Source: Methylobacter sp.
Lineage (GTDB): Bacteria; Pseudomonadota; Gammaproteobacteria; Methylococcales; Methylomonadaceae
Assembly (NCBI GenBank): GCA_030684815.1
Contig: JAUXXQ010000024.1
Coordinates: 1 to 64,000, forward strand
Direction of reading: 5' to 3'
DNA: 64,000 nt
Each line of letters begins with the position of its first letter. The first letter of the stretch is position 1. The notes beneath the pieces are model-generated. The model worked only from the letters and a program-made list of their open reading frames with translations, did not search any database and had not been told where the DNA came from. Below, in pieces: positions 33,804-42,834 of this stretch. Both the position numbers and the translations under genes were made by a program.

Positions 33804-34877
33804 CTACGATTTCGGTATTTCAAGCGGCTTGCCTTTACGGTCGCGCCCGTAGATCCGGGGTTTAATGTAATGGTCGATCAACGGCGTCGCTGAATTCATC
33901 AGCAACACCGCAAAACCCGCGCCTTCAGGATAAGCGCCCCAAGTGCGGATAATGAAAATCAGCAGCCCGCAACTCGCGCCGAACACCAACTGTCCTGTAG
34001 CGGTATTCGGCGAAGTGACATAATCGGTGGCGATGAACAAGGCCACACACATCAGCGCGCCGGAATTCAAATGCAGCAATGGGCTGATGTAATGTTCGCT
34101 GTCGATGCCATGAAAAACCTGGGCTAAAAGGGCTACCGTGAGTAATAAAGACACCGGGATTTGCCATTGGATGACTTTTTGTTGCAGCAGCCACAAGCCG
34201 CCCAAACTTAGCAACAGCGAGGAGGTTTCGCCCAGACTGCCGCGTGTCCAACCGATAAGGTTAAGGAAATTGGAATTGTCCTTGAGGATGTCGGTCAATA
34301 AATGGTTTTGGGAAAATTCGGTTTTGACAAAGCCCAGTGTGGTCGCGCCAGTGCTGGCGTCGATGTTAACCAAGCCTAAAAAAGTAATGCGCAAACCTTC
34401 GATAAAATCGGGGCTGCTTGCAAGGATAATCGGCGACACATTCGCCCAGGTGGTCATTTCGATAGGAAAAGAAATCAGCAGCGCAACGCGGGCCAGCATC
34501 GCCGGGTTGAACAGGTTTTGCCCCAGGCCGCCGTAAACCTGTTTGCCCAAAATAATCGCCAGCCCCGAACCGACCACGCCTATCCACCACGGCGCCCAAG
34601 GCGGCAAGGTCATTGCCAGCAGCCAGCCGGTCAATAGCGCCGAACCGTCCATGATGACCGGTTTGACCGCCTTGCCACGTAGGCGCACACAAAAGGCTTC
34701 AAAAAATAGCGCCGACAACAGGGTAACCACAAACAAATTAAACGCAGGCCAGCCGAAACAAAACAGGCCGAATGCGGTTGCTGGCATCAGCGCGAACATG
34801 ACTTGCCACATGATACGGCTGACGCTGTTGTTGGCGCCGACATGCGCGCCGCTGTTTGGTTTTAGGTGCGTTATCAT
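33804..34877 (-). CDS. rnfD: Electron transport complex subunit RnfD
   Basis: This 357-residue polytopic membrane subunit has SGAHVGANNSVSRIMWQVM at the start, GSALLTGWLLAMTLPPWAPWW near 78, KQVYGGLGQNLFNPAM near 111, and the covalent FMN attachment region DASTGATTLGF near 178. It carries electrons and couples them to Na+/H+ transport. Its start overlaps the rnfC stop by 4 bp. Confidence 0.94.
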   Translation of the reverse strand: MITHLKPNSGAHVGANNSVSRIMWQVMFALMPATAFGLFCFGWPAFNLFVVTLLSALFFEAFCVRLRGKAVKPVIMDGSALLTGWLLAMTLPPWAPWWIGVVGSGLAIILGKQVYGGLGQNLFNPAMLARVALLISFPIEMTTWANVSPIILASSPDFIEGLRITFLGLVNIDASTGATTLGFVKTEFSQNHLLTDILKDNSNFLNLIGWTRGSLGETSSLLLSLGGLWLLQQKVIQWQIPVSLLLTVALLAQVFHGIDSEHYISPLLHLNSGALMCVALFIATDYVTSPNTATGQLVFGASCGLLIFIIRTWGAYPEGAGFAVLLMNSATPLIDHYIKPRIYGRDRKGKPLEIPKS

Positions 34878-36358
34878 GCCGCTGTCTCCTGCTCGGCTTT
34901 AAGCCGTTCCCGTTCCGCTTTCGCCGCAATCCGCGCCAGCTCGTCTTCGCGTTGTTGTTGGGCAATGCGTTCCATGCGGGCATTGCGCGCATCAATCAGT
35001 TTTTTGGTCTGTTCGGCTTTATGTTGCGCCTGTTGCCGGGCCATCACTTCACCGGAGGCGTATTTAAAATACTGCACCAAGGGAATATTGGACGGGCAGA
35101 TGTACGAGCAGCAACCGCAGCTGATGCAATCTTTCAGGCCTAAGTCCACCGCCGCATCGAGTTGGTTAATGCGGATGTTGTTGGCCATATCCAACGGCCT
35201 AAGCCCCGCCGGGCAAACACTGACGCAACTGGCGCAACGGATGCAGGGTTGTTCATCGGTGTTTTTAAGTTCGTTCGTGGTCAAGGCCAGGATGCCGCTG
35301 GTGGCTTTCACTGTCGGCAAACTGCTATGCGGCAGCGAATCGCCCATCATCGGGCCGCCCATGATAATGCGCGCGGTGTTTTCTGTGTTCACTTCGCAAA
35401 AGGCGAACAGTTCGGAGATTAAGGTGCCGAACGGAACCTCGACATTCATTGGGCGATTGACTGCGCCGCCTGCTACGGTGACTACGCGGCTCAGCAGCGG
35501 TTGTCCATGGCGTATCGCTTTATGCACGGCATGGGCGGTGCCGACATTATGGATGGTGACGCCGATTTCCGATGAGCGGCAGCCGACCGGGACTTCCCGG
35601 CCGGTCACATAACGGATTAACTGCCTGTCCCAGCCCATCGGGTAGCGGGTGGGGATTTGCATGACTTTAATCTGCACATAAGGCTCGGCGGCGGCTTGCA
35701 TCGCCAAAAAAGCCTGCGGTTTGTTGTTTTCAATCGCCACCACTGCGCTTTTAGTCCCCATGCCGTGCAGCATCAAACGCACACCGTCGATAATCTCTGC
35801 GGCGCGTTCCTGCATCAAGCGATCATCGCAACATAAATAAGGTTCGCATTCCGCGCCATTGATGATGAGGGTGTCGATCTGGTTTTCCCGCCCCATATTG
35901 AGTTTGACTACCGTTGGGAAGGTTGCGCCGCCCAAGCCGACAATGCCCGCCGCGCCGACGCGCAAACTGATTTCTTCAGCATCAAGTTGGAACGGGTCGG
36001 CAGCAACGGATGTTTTTAGCCATTCGTCCTTGCCGTCGGTTTCCAGCACAATCATGCGGATAGGCAAGGCGGACGGATGCGGTGCCGGATAATCGTTAAC
36101 GTCGAGGATAATGCCAGAACTGGGTGCATGGACGGGCGCAGAAACCAGTCCTTGGCTGTGCGCTAACAACTGGCCTTTCAGCACTTTTTCGCCCACTTTG
36201 ATGACCGGTTCCGCCGCTTTGCCGACATGCTGTTGCAGCGGGATGTACAGTTTTTTCGGCAAAGGGAAATCGTTGACGATAGGCAATGCGGTCGCTGCTT
36301 TACGTTCCTCGGCATGGACGCCGCCGCGAATGCGCAGTTTTTTAAAAAAACTTAACAT
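34874..36358 (-). CDS. rnfC: Electron transport complex subunit RnfC
   Basis: This 494-residue NADH-oxidising peripheral subunit carries two [4Fe-4S] motifs, CIRCASCVSVCPAGLRP (about 375) and CISCGCCSYICPSNIP (about 414), and the NADH/FMN binding domain with GAAGIVGLGGATFPT (about 131) and INGAECEPYLCCDDRLM. The C-terminal tail is a short charged helix without the long alanine/lysine repeats seen in E. coli RsxC. It overlaps rnfB by 7 bp. Confidence 0.95.
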   Translation of the reverse strand: MLSFFKKLRIRGGVHAEERKAATALPIVNDFPLPKKLYIPLQQHVGKAAEPVIKVGEKVLKGQLLAHSQGLVSAPVHAPSSGIILDVNDYPAPHPSALPIRMIVLETDGKDEWLKTSVAADPFQLDAEEISLRVGAAGIVGLGGATFPTVVKLNMGRENQIDTLIINGAECEPYLCCDDRLMQERAAEIIDGVRLMLHGMGTKSAVVAIENNKPQAFLAMQAAAEPYVQIKVMQIPTRYPMGWDRQLIRYVTGREVPVGCRSSEIGVTIHNVGTAHAVHKAIRHGQPLLSRVVTVAGGAVNRPMNVEVPFGTLISELFAFCEVNTENTARIIMGGPMMGDSLPHSSLPTVKATSGILALTTNELKNTDEQPCIRCASCVSVCPAGLRPLDMANNIRINQLDAAVDLGLKDCISCGCCSYICPSNIPLVQYFKYASGEVMARQQAQHKAEQTKKLIDARNARMERIAQQQREDELARIAAKAERERLKAEQETAA

Positions 36359-36924
36359 ACGGCATTACCCCCTGTTTCAAGCGCCTGCACCGGAACAGCT
36401 TGCGGTTTAGCCCAGCGCCAGTTGCGTAAAGTCACCTCAACCGGGTGCATTTGCAGGCATTCGGTTGGGCAGACCTCCACGCATTTTTTACAGGCAATGC
36501 AGGCATCGGCAACCACCGCATGGATTTGTTTGGGCGCGCCGACAATGGCATCGGTCGGGCAGACTTTAAAACAACGGGTGCAACCGGTACAGGTGTCTTC
36601 GCTGACTCTGGCAACCAGCAATTCGGGTTCTTTAACCTCGCTCAAATCCAGGTCAATGCCCAATAACGCGGCGATTTGCTCGGCCAACGCGCTGCCGCCG
36701 GGCGGGCATAGCGTTGCAGGTGCATTGCCCTCGGCCAAGGCTTCGGCGGCCGGCCTGCAACCGGGGAAACCGCATTGGCCGCATTGCGAGCCGGGCAGCA
36801 AGGCTTCGAGTTCATCGACAACCGGGCTGCTTTCAACTTTTAAATACTTGGCGGCAACACCCAGCAACAAGCCCAAAAACAGGCCTAACAAAGTCAAACT
36901 TACAATGGCGGATAAAACGTACAT
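36352..36924 (-). CDS. rnfB: Electron transport complex subunit RnfB
   Basis: The 190-residue protein has an N-terminal membrane helix, then the cluster motif LLPGSQCGQCGFPGCRPAA (about 44-62) and two ferredoxin-type motifs CTGCTRCFKVCPTDAI and CIACKKCVEVCPTECL (about 112-158). It is the ferredoxin-reducing module of Rnf. The gap to rnfA is 18 bp. Confidence 0.95.
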   Translation of the reverse strand: MYVLSAIVSLTLLGLFLGLLLGVAAKYLKVESSPVVDELEALLPGSQCGQCGFPGCRPAAEALAEGNAPATLCPPGGSALAEQIAALLGIDLDLSEVKEPELLVARVSEDTCTGCTRCFKVCPTDAIVGAPKQIHAVVADACIACKKCVEVCPTECLQMHPVEVTLRNWRWAKPQAVPVQALETGGNAVC

Positions 36925-36942
36925 GGTTTCTTTCCTTGCAAA

Positions 36943-37524
36943 TTATTTGCTGTAAAGCCCCGCAAAACCCATAAATGCCAGCGATAAAATACCGGCGGTG
37001 ATAAACGCAATCGGCGTACCGGCAAATAATGCCGGGACTGCCATTAACGCCAGCCGTTCGCGCAAACCGGCAAACAGCACCATCACCAAAGTAAAGCCGA
37101 GCGCCGAACCGAAGCCGAAAATTAGGCTCTGCATAAAGCCGTATTGTTCCTGCACATTGAGCAACGCCACGCCCAACACCGCGCAATTGGTGGTGATCAG
37201 CGGCAGGAAAATGCCCAATATCTGATACAGCACCGGGCTGGTTTTATGCACCACCATTTCGGTGAACTGCACCACAGCGGCAATCACCAGAATAAAAGCG
37301 AGTATGCGCAAAAATTGAATATTAAAAGGCGCCAAAATAAAGTGTTCCAGCAGCCAACTGGTCATTGCCGCCAAGGTCAGCACAAAGGTTGTCGCCAAGC
37401 CCATGCTCAACGCCGAATCCAGCTTTTTCGAGACGCCCATAAACGGGCATAAGCCGAGAAACTTCACCAGCACCACGTTGTTGACCAGAGCCGTGCCTAA
37501 TAAAAGTAATAGATAGTCGCCCAC
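36943..37524 (-). CDS. rnfA: Electron transport complex subunit RnfA
   Basis: The 193-residue membrane subunit is the first gene of rnfABCDGE-H. The start [19 protein letters not shown] with [16 protein letters not shown] and later [14 protein letters not shown] are diagnostic; the paired cysteines help form the membrane FeS cluster with RnfE. The start codon is GTG at 37522-37524, the only one that gives the canonical N-terminus. A sigma-54 element and two NifA-type sites lie upstream, so the operon is expected to be on only under nitrogen fixation. Confidence 0.95.
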   Translation of the reverse strand: MGDYLLLLLGTALVNNVVLVKFLGLCPFMGVSKKLDSALSMGLATTFVLTLAAMTSWLLEHFILAPFNIQFLRILAFILVIAAVVQFTEMVVHKTSPVLYQILGIFLPLITTNCAVLGVALLNVQEQYGFMQSLIFGFGSALGFTLVMVLFAGLRERLALMAVPALFAGTPIAFITAGILSLAFMGFAGLYSK

Positions 37525-37565
37525 TGTTTTTTCCAGTCCGTTTGTAAAGCATTTAATCGGATATA

Positions 37566-37581
37566 AGCAGCAATTATGCCA
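37566..37581 (-). promoter_or_regulatory. Sigma-54 -24/-12 promoter of the rnf operon
   Basis: On the minus strand the sequence TGGCATAATTGCTGCT has GG and GC 10 nt apart, matching TGGCAC-N5-TTGCA at all core positions but two. It lies about 42 bp from the rnfA start, with two NifA-type sites 65-120 bp upstream. Confidence 0.7.
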
Positions 37582-37646
37582 ATTGCGGGCACAGCACGGT
37601 CAGCGGTCAACGCGCTAAAAAACACACCAAAACAGTGCATGAAGTC

Positions 37647-37662
37647 TGTTGTAAAGCATACA
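37647..37662. promoter_or_regulatory. NifA upstream activator site (rnf, proximal)
   Basis: TGT-TGTAAAGCAT-ACA is an exact TGT-N10-ACA match, about 66 bp upstream of the sigma-54 element facing rnfA. Confidence 0.75.
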
Positions 37663-37686
37663 TACCGACAGCGATAAAAATGGCGC

Positions 37687-37702
37687 TGTCGCAAAACTTA
37701 CA
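37687..37702. promoter_or_regulatory. NifA upstream activator site (rnf, distal)
   Basis: TGT-CGCAAAACTT-ACA is a second exact TGT-N10-ACA site, 40 bp beyond the first. That spacing (about four helical turns) would place both on the same DNA face. Confidence 0.75.
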
Positions 37703-37779
37703 TGGGTGGGGCGATGCCTACGTTGCGATTCGCTAACTTGCATCGTTCCCACGCTCCGGCGCTCATCGTTATACATAAG

Positions 37780-37848
37780 TTGTGGGAGCGGCCACCCGGC
37801 CGCGAACAATCGTGCGCTGTTCGCGGCCGGGTGGCCGCCCCCACAACA
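37780..37848. repeat. REP-like hairpin between rnf and nifL
   Basis: TTGTGGGAGCGGCCACCCGG and CCGGGTGGCCGCCCCCACAA form a long stem enclosing GCGAACAATCGTGCGCTGTTCGC. A close relative is at 52233-52298. It sits between the rnf regulatory region and nifL and could insulate the two. Confidence 0.8.
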
Positions 37849-37876
37849 TTAACTTGGCGCTATATTTGCATAAATA

Positions 37877-39529
37877 ATGTTAAAGCCCTCTCACCCACGG
37901 CCAACACTTATGAAAAAAACTGCATTGCGCTTCTTACAGACCCATACCAATATGACCCGTGTCATCGGCGAACTTGCGCCAGATTTATTCGGCGAAGGCC
38001 ATGAAAACAAAGGCGATGAGATGCTCTACAAGCTGTTTGTGGAAACCGTCGAACAAGCGCCGATAGCCATTTCCATTACCGATAAAAAAGCCAAAATACT
38101 GTATGTTAACGAAGAGTTTTGCCGTATTACCGGTTACCAGCCTGAAGATGTTTTAGGCGAGAACGAATCGCTGTTATCGGACAAACGCACCCCCAGAAAC
38201 GTGTACCGCGATTTATGGCGCACCATCAGCAGCAAGCTGATATGGCGCGGAACCTTATGTAACCGGCATAAGTCCGGCGAGCGTTATTTGTCCGATTTGA
38301 CCATTGCACCGATGTTGGACGAATCCGGGGCGGTCACGCACTACATTGGTATGCACCGCGATATTACCCAGTCTTATGAATCTGAAAAAAAGGTCATCAA
38401 CCAAAAACTGTTGATCGAATCTGTCATCAACTCATCGCCGATTGCTATGGTCGTGCTTGACGACCAGGACAGGGTTATCCTGGATAACCATAACTACAAA
38501 GCACTGGTCAGCGACTTGGATAAGGGCGAGCCTGCGCTGTATTTTTTACACAAACTGCGCGATGAAATGGGCGGTTTATGGGCGGAGCTGCAAAGCAAGG
38601 AACAAGGCTTTAATCACCGTGAGTTCAAAGTCGAAAGCAAGGGTAGCCAGAAAATCCGTTGGTTTTCCTGTGCAGGGAACTGGTTTGTGGAGAACGAAGT
38701 CAATGCCGATGCCTTTTTTGGTCAAGTCGCCAAACAGTATCTGATACTGACGTTGACCGACATCACCCGGCAACGCAGGCAGCTGGAAGAATTGCATATA
38801 CAGACGCTAAAAACCGTGATGGCCGAAGATGAGCGGGTGCGCGGTATCCGTGAAACATTGTTGGGTGCGATGCACCAAATCCAGATGCCGATGAACCAAA
38901 TTAGGGCGGCCGAACAGATTTTACGGCACAAGGGTGATAAGCAACATGTCGGTTTATTGCAGAGTTTGCAGCAAATTCAGCAGTCCGGCGAAGAAGCGGT
39001 GGCGACCATGCAAAAATGCATACCCGAGATTGTGCAAACCGCCGTTATTCCAGTCAACCTGAACCAGATTCTGCATGAAATGCTGTTGCTCAATAACCAG
39101 CGGATTTGCAGTAATGATATCGAGGTGCATTGGCAGCCGTTGCCGGACTTGCCGACCATGCTGGGTTCTGAAAACCGTCTGCGCATTTTGTTCAAACAAT
39201 TGATAGACAATGCGATTGATGCGGTATGCGCGTCAAACTGTATGGAAAAGCGTTTTAAAATAAATACCTACACCGATGCCGATTTGATTTATGTGTGCAT
39301 CGAAGACAGCGGTTCGGGCATTCCGGTTGAAAAACGCGCCAAAGTCTTTGAGCCTTTTTACACCACGCGCCCGATGGGCGGCAATCAGGCCGGTATGGGA
39401 CTGGTCATGGCAAAGGAGATTGTCAACCAGCATCAGGGCCTCATCGAAATCGACCCGGATTGCGAACAGGGTTGCCGCTTTAAAATCAGCTTTCCTGCGC
39501 ACAGGCAGATAGTTAAGGGGATAGAGTGA
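37877..39529 (+). CDS. nifL: Nitrogen fixation negative regulator NifL
   Basis: The 550-residue protein antagonises NifA in response to oxygen and fixed nitrogen. A first PAS domain (about 55-170, EQAPIAISITDKKAKILYVN, HYIGMHRDIT) would bind FAD. A second PAS-like region follows (about 185-310), then a dimerisation helix with GAMHQIQMPMNQIR (about 334) and a GHKL ATPase domain with LIDNAIDAV, DSGSGIPVEKR and GMGLVMAKEIV. The N and G boxes are intact, so ATP/ADP binding is expected. The start could also be ATG 37910. It overlaps nifA, giving the coupled synthesis typical of the nifLA pair. Confidence 0.93.
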   Translation: MLKPSHPRPTLMKKTALRFLQTHTNMTRVIGELAPDLFGEGHENKGDEMLYKLFVETVEQAPIAISITDKKAKILYVNEEFCRITGYQPEDVLGENESLLSDKRTPRNVYRDLWRTISSKLIWRGTLCNRHKSGERYLSDLTIAPMLDESGAVTHYIGMHRDITQSYESEKKVINQKLLIESVINSSPIAMVVLDDQDRVILDNHNYKALVSDLDKGEPALYFLHKLRDEMGGLWAELQSKEQGFNHREFKVESKGSQKIRWFSCAGNWFVENEVNADAFFGQVAKQYLILTLTDITRQRRQLEELHIQTLKTVMAEDERVRGIRETLLGAMHQIQMPMNQIRAAEQILRHKGDKQHVGLLQSLQQIQQSGEEAVATMQKCIPEIVQTAVIPVNLNQILHEMLLLNNQRICSNDIEVHWQPLPDLPTMLGSENRLRILFKQLIDNAIDAVCASNCMEKRFKINTYTDADLIYVCIEDSGSGIPVEKRAKVFEPFYTTRPMGGNQAGMGLVMAKEIVNQHQGLIEIDPDCEQGCRFKISFPAHRQIVKGIE

Positions 39530-41070
39530 TGACTGAGCGACTCAAACTGATCGAAGCCGAACTCGATACGCTGTACATTATCAGCCAAGTATTGAACAGT
39601 CCGCACGATTTGCATGGCAAATTGCAGGCAGTGTTGGAGATATTGCACAAACGCTCGGGGATGCGTTCCGGCATGATCACGCTACGCGAAATTGAAAATA
39701 ACAGCATGATTGTCAGCGTCGTCCATAGCGACGGCAGCGGCCATTTTACCGAGCCGGTGCGCTACCATCCGGGCGAAGGATTGATGGGCGTGATCCTTGA
39801 TGAAGGCAGCACCATTGTGGTTGAAAAGCTATCCGAGGAGCCGCGTTTTTTAGGCCGTCTTGGCCTGTACGACCCCGAACTGCCGTTTATCGGATCGCCG
39901 ATTTACATAGAGGAGGGCGACACTATCGGCGTATTGGCGGCCCAACCGGACAATAGCCTGTTTCTGGGCGAGCGCGCCCGTTTTATGGAGATGATTGCCA
40001 ACCTGATTGCGCAAAGCGTCAAAATGCTGCGTGGCATCGAACGCAAACAGCGCAACTTGCTCAGCGAACGCGACCAACTCAAACAGGCACTGATCAAAAA
40101 TTACAGCTTTGAAAACATCATCGGCCATTCGCCGCCGATGCTAAAAGTGTTCGATTTAATCCGCCAGGTTGCAAAATGGAACACCACGGTATTAATCCGG
40201 GGCGAATCAGGAACCGGCAAAGAAGTCGTCGCCAATGCGATACACTTTAATTCGGGCTGTGCCGGCGGGCCGTTTTTAAAACTCAATTGCGCCGCCCTGC
40301 CTGACACCTTATTGGAGTCCGAATTGTTCGGCCACGAAAAAGGCGCGTTCAGCGGCGCGGTCAGCCAACGCAAAGGCCGTTTTGAATTGGCCGACAACGG
40401 CACCCTGTTTCTCGATGAAATCGGCGAAATTTCCGCCTCGTTCCAAGCCAAATTGTTACGCGTGTTGCAGGAAGGCGAATTTGAACGGGTCGGCGGCACG
40501 CAAACCATCAAGGTCAATGTGCGCATTATTGCCGCCACCAACCGCGACCTTGAAGAAGAAGTGACCAAAGGCGAGTTCAGGGAAGATTTGTATTACCGTC
40601 TTAACGTGATGCCGGTGTTCATGCCGCCATTGCGCGAGCGGACGGAAGACATTCCGCAGCTGTCCGAATTTTTGCTGGGCAGGATTTCGCAGCAACAAGG
40701 CGGCAGGCCGCTGGAAATCAAAGAAAGCGCGATACGCATCTTGATGAAACACAGCTGGCCGGGCAACGTCCGCGAACTGGCAAATAGGCTAGAGCGCGCC
40801 GCCATCATGAGTCCCAACGGCAGCATCGACCGCGACGTGATGGTCAGCACCGGATTAGAAGATGAAATCGGCACCGGCATCAGCCATAAAGCGCAAAAAG
40901 TGCCTGCGGTTGATTTTAATGATGAGAACATGGACGACCGGGAACGGGTCATCGCCGCGTTGGAGCAAAGCGGCTGGGTGCAAGCGAAAGCGGCGCGCCT
41001 GTTGAACATGACGCCAAGGCAGATTGCCTACCGGATTTTGACGCTGGATATTACGATGAAGCAGATTTGA
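39529..41070 (+). CDS. nifA: Nif-specific transcriptional activator NifA
   Basis: The 513-residue sigma-54-dependent activator has an N-terminal GAF domain (about 20-165), an AAA+ domain with Walker A GESGTGKE (about 226) and the sigma-54 contact loop GAFSGA, and a Fis-type helix-turn-helix at the end (WVQAKAARLLNMTPRQIAYR). No CxxxxC oxygen-sensing linker is evident, which fits a NifL-controlled NifA. The ATG at 39529 overlaps the nifL TGA by one base; a GTG one codon earlier is possible. Its predicted targets are the TGT-N10-ACA sites listed. Confidence 0.95.
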   Translation: MTERLKLIEAELDTLYIISQVLNSPHDLHGKLQAVLEILHKRSGMRSGMITLREIENNSMIVSVVHSDGSGHFTEPVRYHPGEGLMGVILDEGSTIVVEKLSEEPRFLGRLGLYDPELPFIGSPIYIEEGDTIGVLAAQPDNSLFLGERARFMEMIANLIAQSVKMLRGIERKQRNLLSERDQLKQALIKNYSFENIIGHSPPMLKVFDLIRQVAKWNTTVLIRGESGTGKEVVANAIHFNSGCAGGPFLKLNCAALPDTLLESELFGHEKGAFSGAVSQRKGRFELADNGTLFLDEIGEISASFQAKLLRVLQEGEFERVGGTQTIKVNVRIIAATNRDLEEEVTKGEFREDLYYRLNVMPVFMPPLRERTEDIPQLSEFLLGRISQQQGGRPLEIKESAIRILMKHSWPGNVRELANRLERAAIMSPNGSIDRDVMVSTGLEDEIGTGISHKAQKVPAVDFNDENMDDRERVIAALEQSGWVQAKAARLLNMTPRQIAYRILTLDITMKQI

Positions 41071-41218
41071 TTAGGGTTATTTTCGAGAAAAAAATAGAGT
41101 CCACGCTTATCACGAAAGCCAGGAAGAAAGCGGTCGAGAAAATCTTGTTAAAAGGTTTTTCGTGCCTTTCGTGGACAATTCTTTTACTAGACACTCCCCA
41201 AAGCATTTAGGAGCAACA

Positions 41219-41479
41219 ATGACCATTTTATACGTGCAGCATGATTACGCGGTGTTCGGCTTTGGTGAAACCAGGACAGAGGCCATTGCAATGGCCGCGC
41301 AATGGTTACCGGATGAAACCGGCAAACAAGGCTGTTCAGTCGATTATGCCGCAAACTTGTTGGTGGCTTCGCCAAAGCCCGGACAGATGGCGCTATACGA
41401 AACCGACGAAATTATTCCCGCCGATGCCGAGAACTGGGGCGGGGAAGAGCTGCTGGAATGGTATTACGATGTGGCTTGA
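41219..41479 (+). CDS. Small hypothetical protein downstream of nifA
   Basis: The 86-residue acidic protein starts MTILYVQHDYAVFGFGETR and ends EELLEWYYDVA. AGGAG precedes ATG 41219. No family is recognised and no cysteine cluster is present. It lies 148 bp after nifA, separated by an inverted GTCCACGA...TCGTGGAC repeat, and may be transcribed independently. Confidence 0.6.
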   Translation: MTILYVQHDYAVFGFGETRTEAIAMAAQWLPDETGKQGCSVDYAANLLVASPKPGQMALYETDEIIPADAENWGGEELLEWYYDVA

Positions 41480-41584
41480 GGTGGCTTGTTATGCCCATTT
41501 ACCCACAGCCTAGCATCAAACCTAACTTAGCATTTTATTCGCCACGAAGGCCATAAAACAATGCAGGCCGGTTTGGTGTTTTTT

Positions 41585-41723
41585 GGCTATCAACTTAACA
41601 CGGGGCAGACCTTCCAGGTTTTTACTGGAGCCGCTCCCGGCGGCTCCAGCACTTCCGCTATCCATGGCAGTCGTAAAACCTGGAAGGTCTACTTCGGCAA
41701 GCTTGTCCTGCTTTAAATGGGAA
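41585..41723. repeat. Repeat family A, inverted copy with a replaced loop
   Basis: The arms are as in the other copies (TATCAACTTAACACGGGGC on the left, CAAGCTTGTCCTGCTTTAAATGG on the right), but the hairpin's short loop is expanded to about 60 bp. That loop contains its own hairpin CTGGAGCCGC-TCCC-GGCGGCTCCAG. It looks like an insertion precisely at the tip of the stem. Confidence 0.75.
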
Positions 41724-41749
41724 GTCTGTTTTTTAAAGCGATATAAAAG

Positions 41750-41900
41750 CAAAAGCCCCCGCATGAATCATCATGCAAGGGCTTATAAGACATCCTACGG
41801 GATTGCAATCACCGGTGCAGGACGGCCACCGAGGTGGACTTAAGCCCGATGCCGAAACAGAGCGGGGAATGGTTAATTTACCTATTGATGACCTTGGTTG
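41750..41900 (-). ncRNA. Candidate small RNA with terminator, minus strand
   Basis: On the minus strand, a GC-rich stretch (CACCTCGGTGGCCGTCCTGC, CACCGGTGATTGCAATCCC) runs into AAGCCCTTGCATGATGATTC, which pairs with ATGCGGGGGCTTTT at 41750-41780, a good Rho-independent terminator. No convincing ORF explains the stretch 41730-41920. A structured RNA, or the relic of one, is the inference. Confidence 0.35.
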
Positions 41901-41924
41901 CGACTATAAATCGATCATCAAGGT

Positions 41925-42386
41925 CTATTTTTTCTCTGAAATCACCCGCCTCAAACAAACCAACTGCGTCGATTGCCAGCCTTGCCGTTGATAAAACCCC
42001 AGCGCGGGAGCGTTGTTTTTATCCGCCAGCAACTGCAAGCGTTTAAGCCCCCGTTGCTTGGCCCACTTAACAACCTCAGCGAGTAGTTTTGCGCCTATGC
42101 CTTGATTATGGACATCAGCCGCTACCACTAAATCTTCCAGCAGACCGACCTCGCCGCCTTCGGCTGTAGAAATCAAAATTTGTAGGCTGCACATGGCGCA
42201 CAGGCCATTGCCGGAAGCCAATTCGGCCACCCAAATACAGGCATTGTCGCTGTGCAGTAGCAACTGTAATCCACGCGCCTGTTTGTCTGCATCGAAATCA
42301 AAATCGGCTTCAATCGCGAACAAAGTTTGTAACAGCACGACCAGTTGCGGGACATCCTTTGGTTGTGCCGTCCGTATATTGACCAT
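41925..42386 (-). CDS. GNAT family N-acetyltransferase
   Basis: The 153-residue protein shows the GNAT acetyl-CoA-binding pattern: LLEDLVVAADVHNQGIGAKLLAEVVKW (motif A, with Q/GxGxxL/A near 95) and a C-terminal ALGFYQRQGWQ (motif B). The acceptor is unknown. It is on the minus strand 10 bp downstream of the unknown gene at 42397, so it is probably the third gene of the NifA-controlled SIR2-like operon. Confidence 0.85.
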   Translation of the reverse strand: MVNIRTAQPKDVPQLVVLLQTLFAIEADFDFDADKQARGLQLLLHSDNACIWVAELASGNGLCAMCSLQILISTAEGGEVGLLEDLVVAADVHNQGIGAKLLAEVVKWAKQRGLKRLQLLADKNNAPALGFYQRQGWQSTQLVCLRRVISEKK

Positions 42387-42396
42387 TGTTAAATGC

Positions 42397-42834
42397 CTAC
42401 ATGACTTTGGTATAGGCGCGGCGCAATAATTCCATTTCCGCAGGCGGCCTGCCGCGCAGTTCCGGCAATGTCCGCATCCGGCACTCCCGGCTTTGCATCA
42501 GCTTGTGCGGCGGGTCGAGCAGCATGAATCGCGCCATGTGGACGGTGATAATGCCGCTGGGGGTGTCGATTTGTTCGCTAAACTCCGGCTCGACGCGCAG
42601 CAGGTCATTGTCCAATTGCAACAACTGGTTGATGTTACTGACCAGCATGGCCGGATGGGTGCAGACTTTTTCGCTGATGAACTGTTCAGGTTCCAGCGCG
42701 CTGGATAAGGCTGGCAGCGGCTCGGGAAAGCAAATGCTGCCGTTGGCGTGTTGGGCGAACAGTATCAAGGCACTGATGTCGCCTTTGTAATACAGCAGCA
42801 GCCGGTGCTTGGCGAAACTATTGGGCTCGACCAT
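42397..42834 (-). CDS. Unknown protein coupled to the SIR2-like gene
   Basis: The 145-residue protein starts MVEPNSFAKHRLLLYYKGD and ends LRGRPPAEMELLRRAYTKVM. No catalytic motif is recognised. Its ATG overlaps the stop of the SIR2-like gene (ATGA), so the two are translationally coupled. The shared NifA/sigma-54-like promoter ties it to nitrogen fixation. Confidence 0.7.
   Translation of the reverse strand: MVEPNSFAKHRLLLYYKGDISALILFAQHANGSICFPEPLPALSSALEPEQFISEKVCTHPAMLVSNINQLLQLDNDLLRVEPEFSEQIDTPSGIITVHMARFMLLDPPHKLMQSRECRMRTLPELRGRPPAEMELLRRAYTKVM

Noticed and set aside
41755-41835. Possible CRISPR-like repeat unit (ATTGCAATCACCGGTGC region)
   Set aside because: The unit occurs only once, with no regular spacers.
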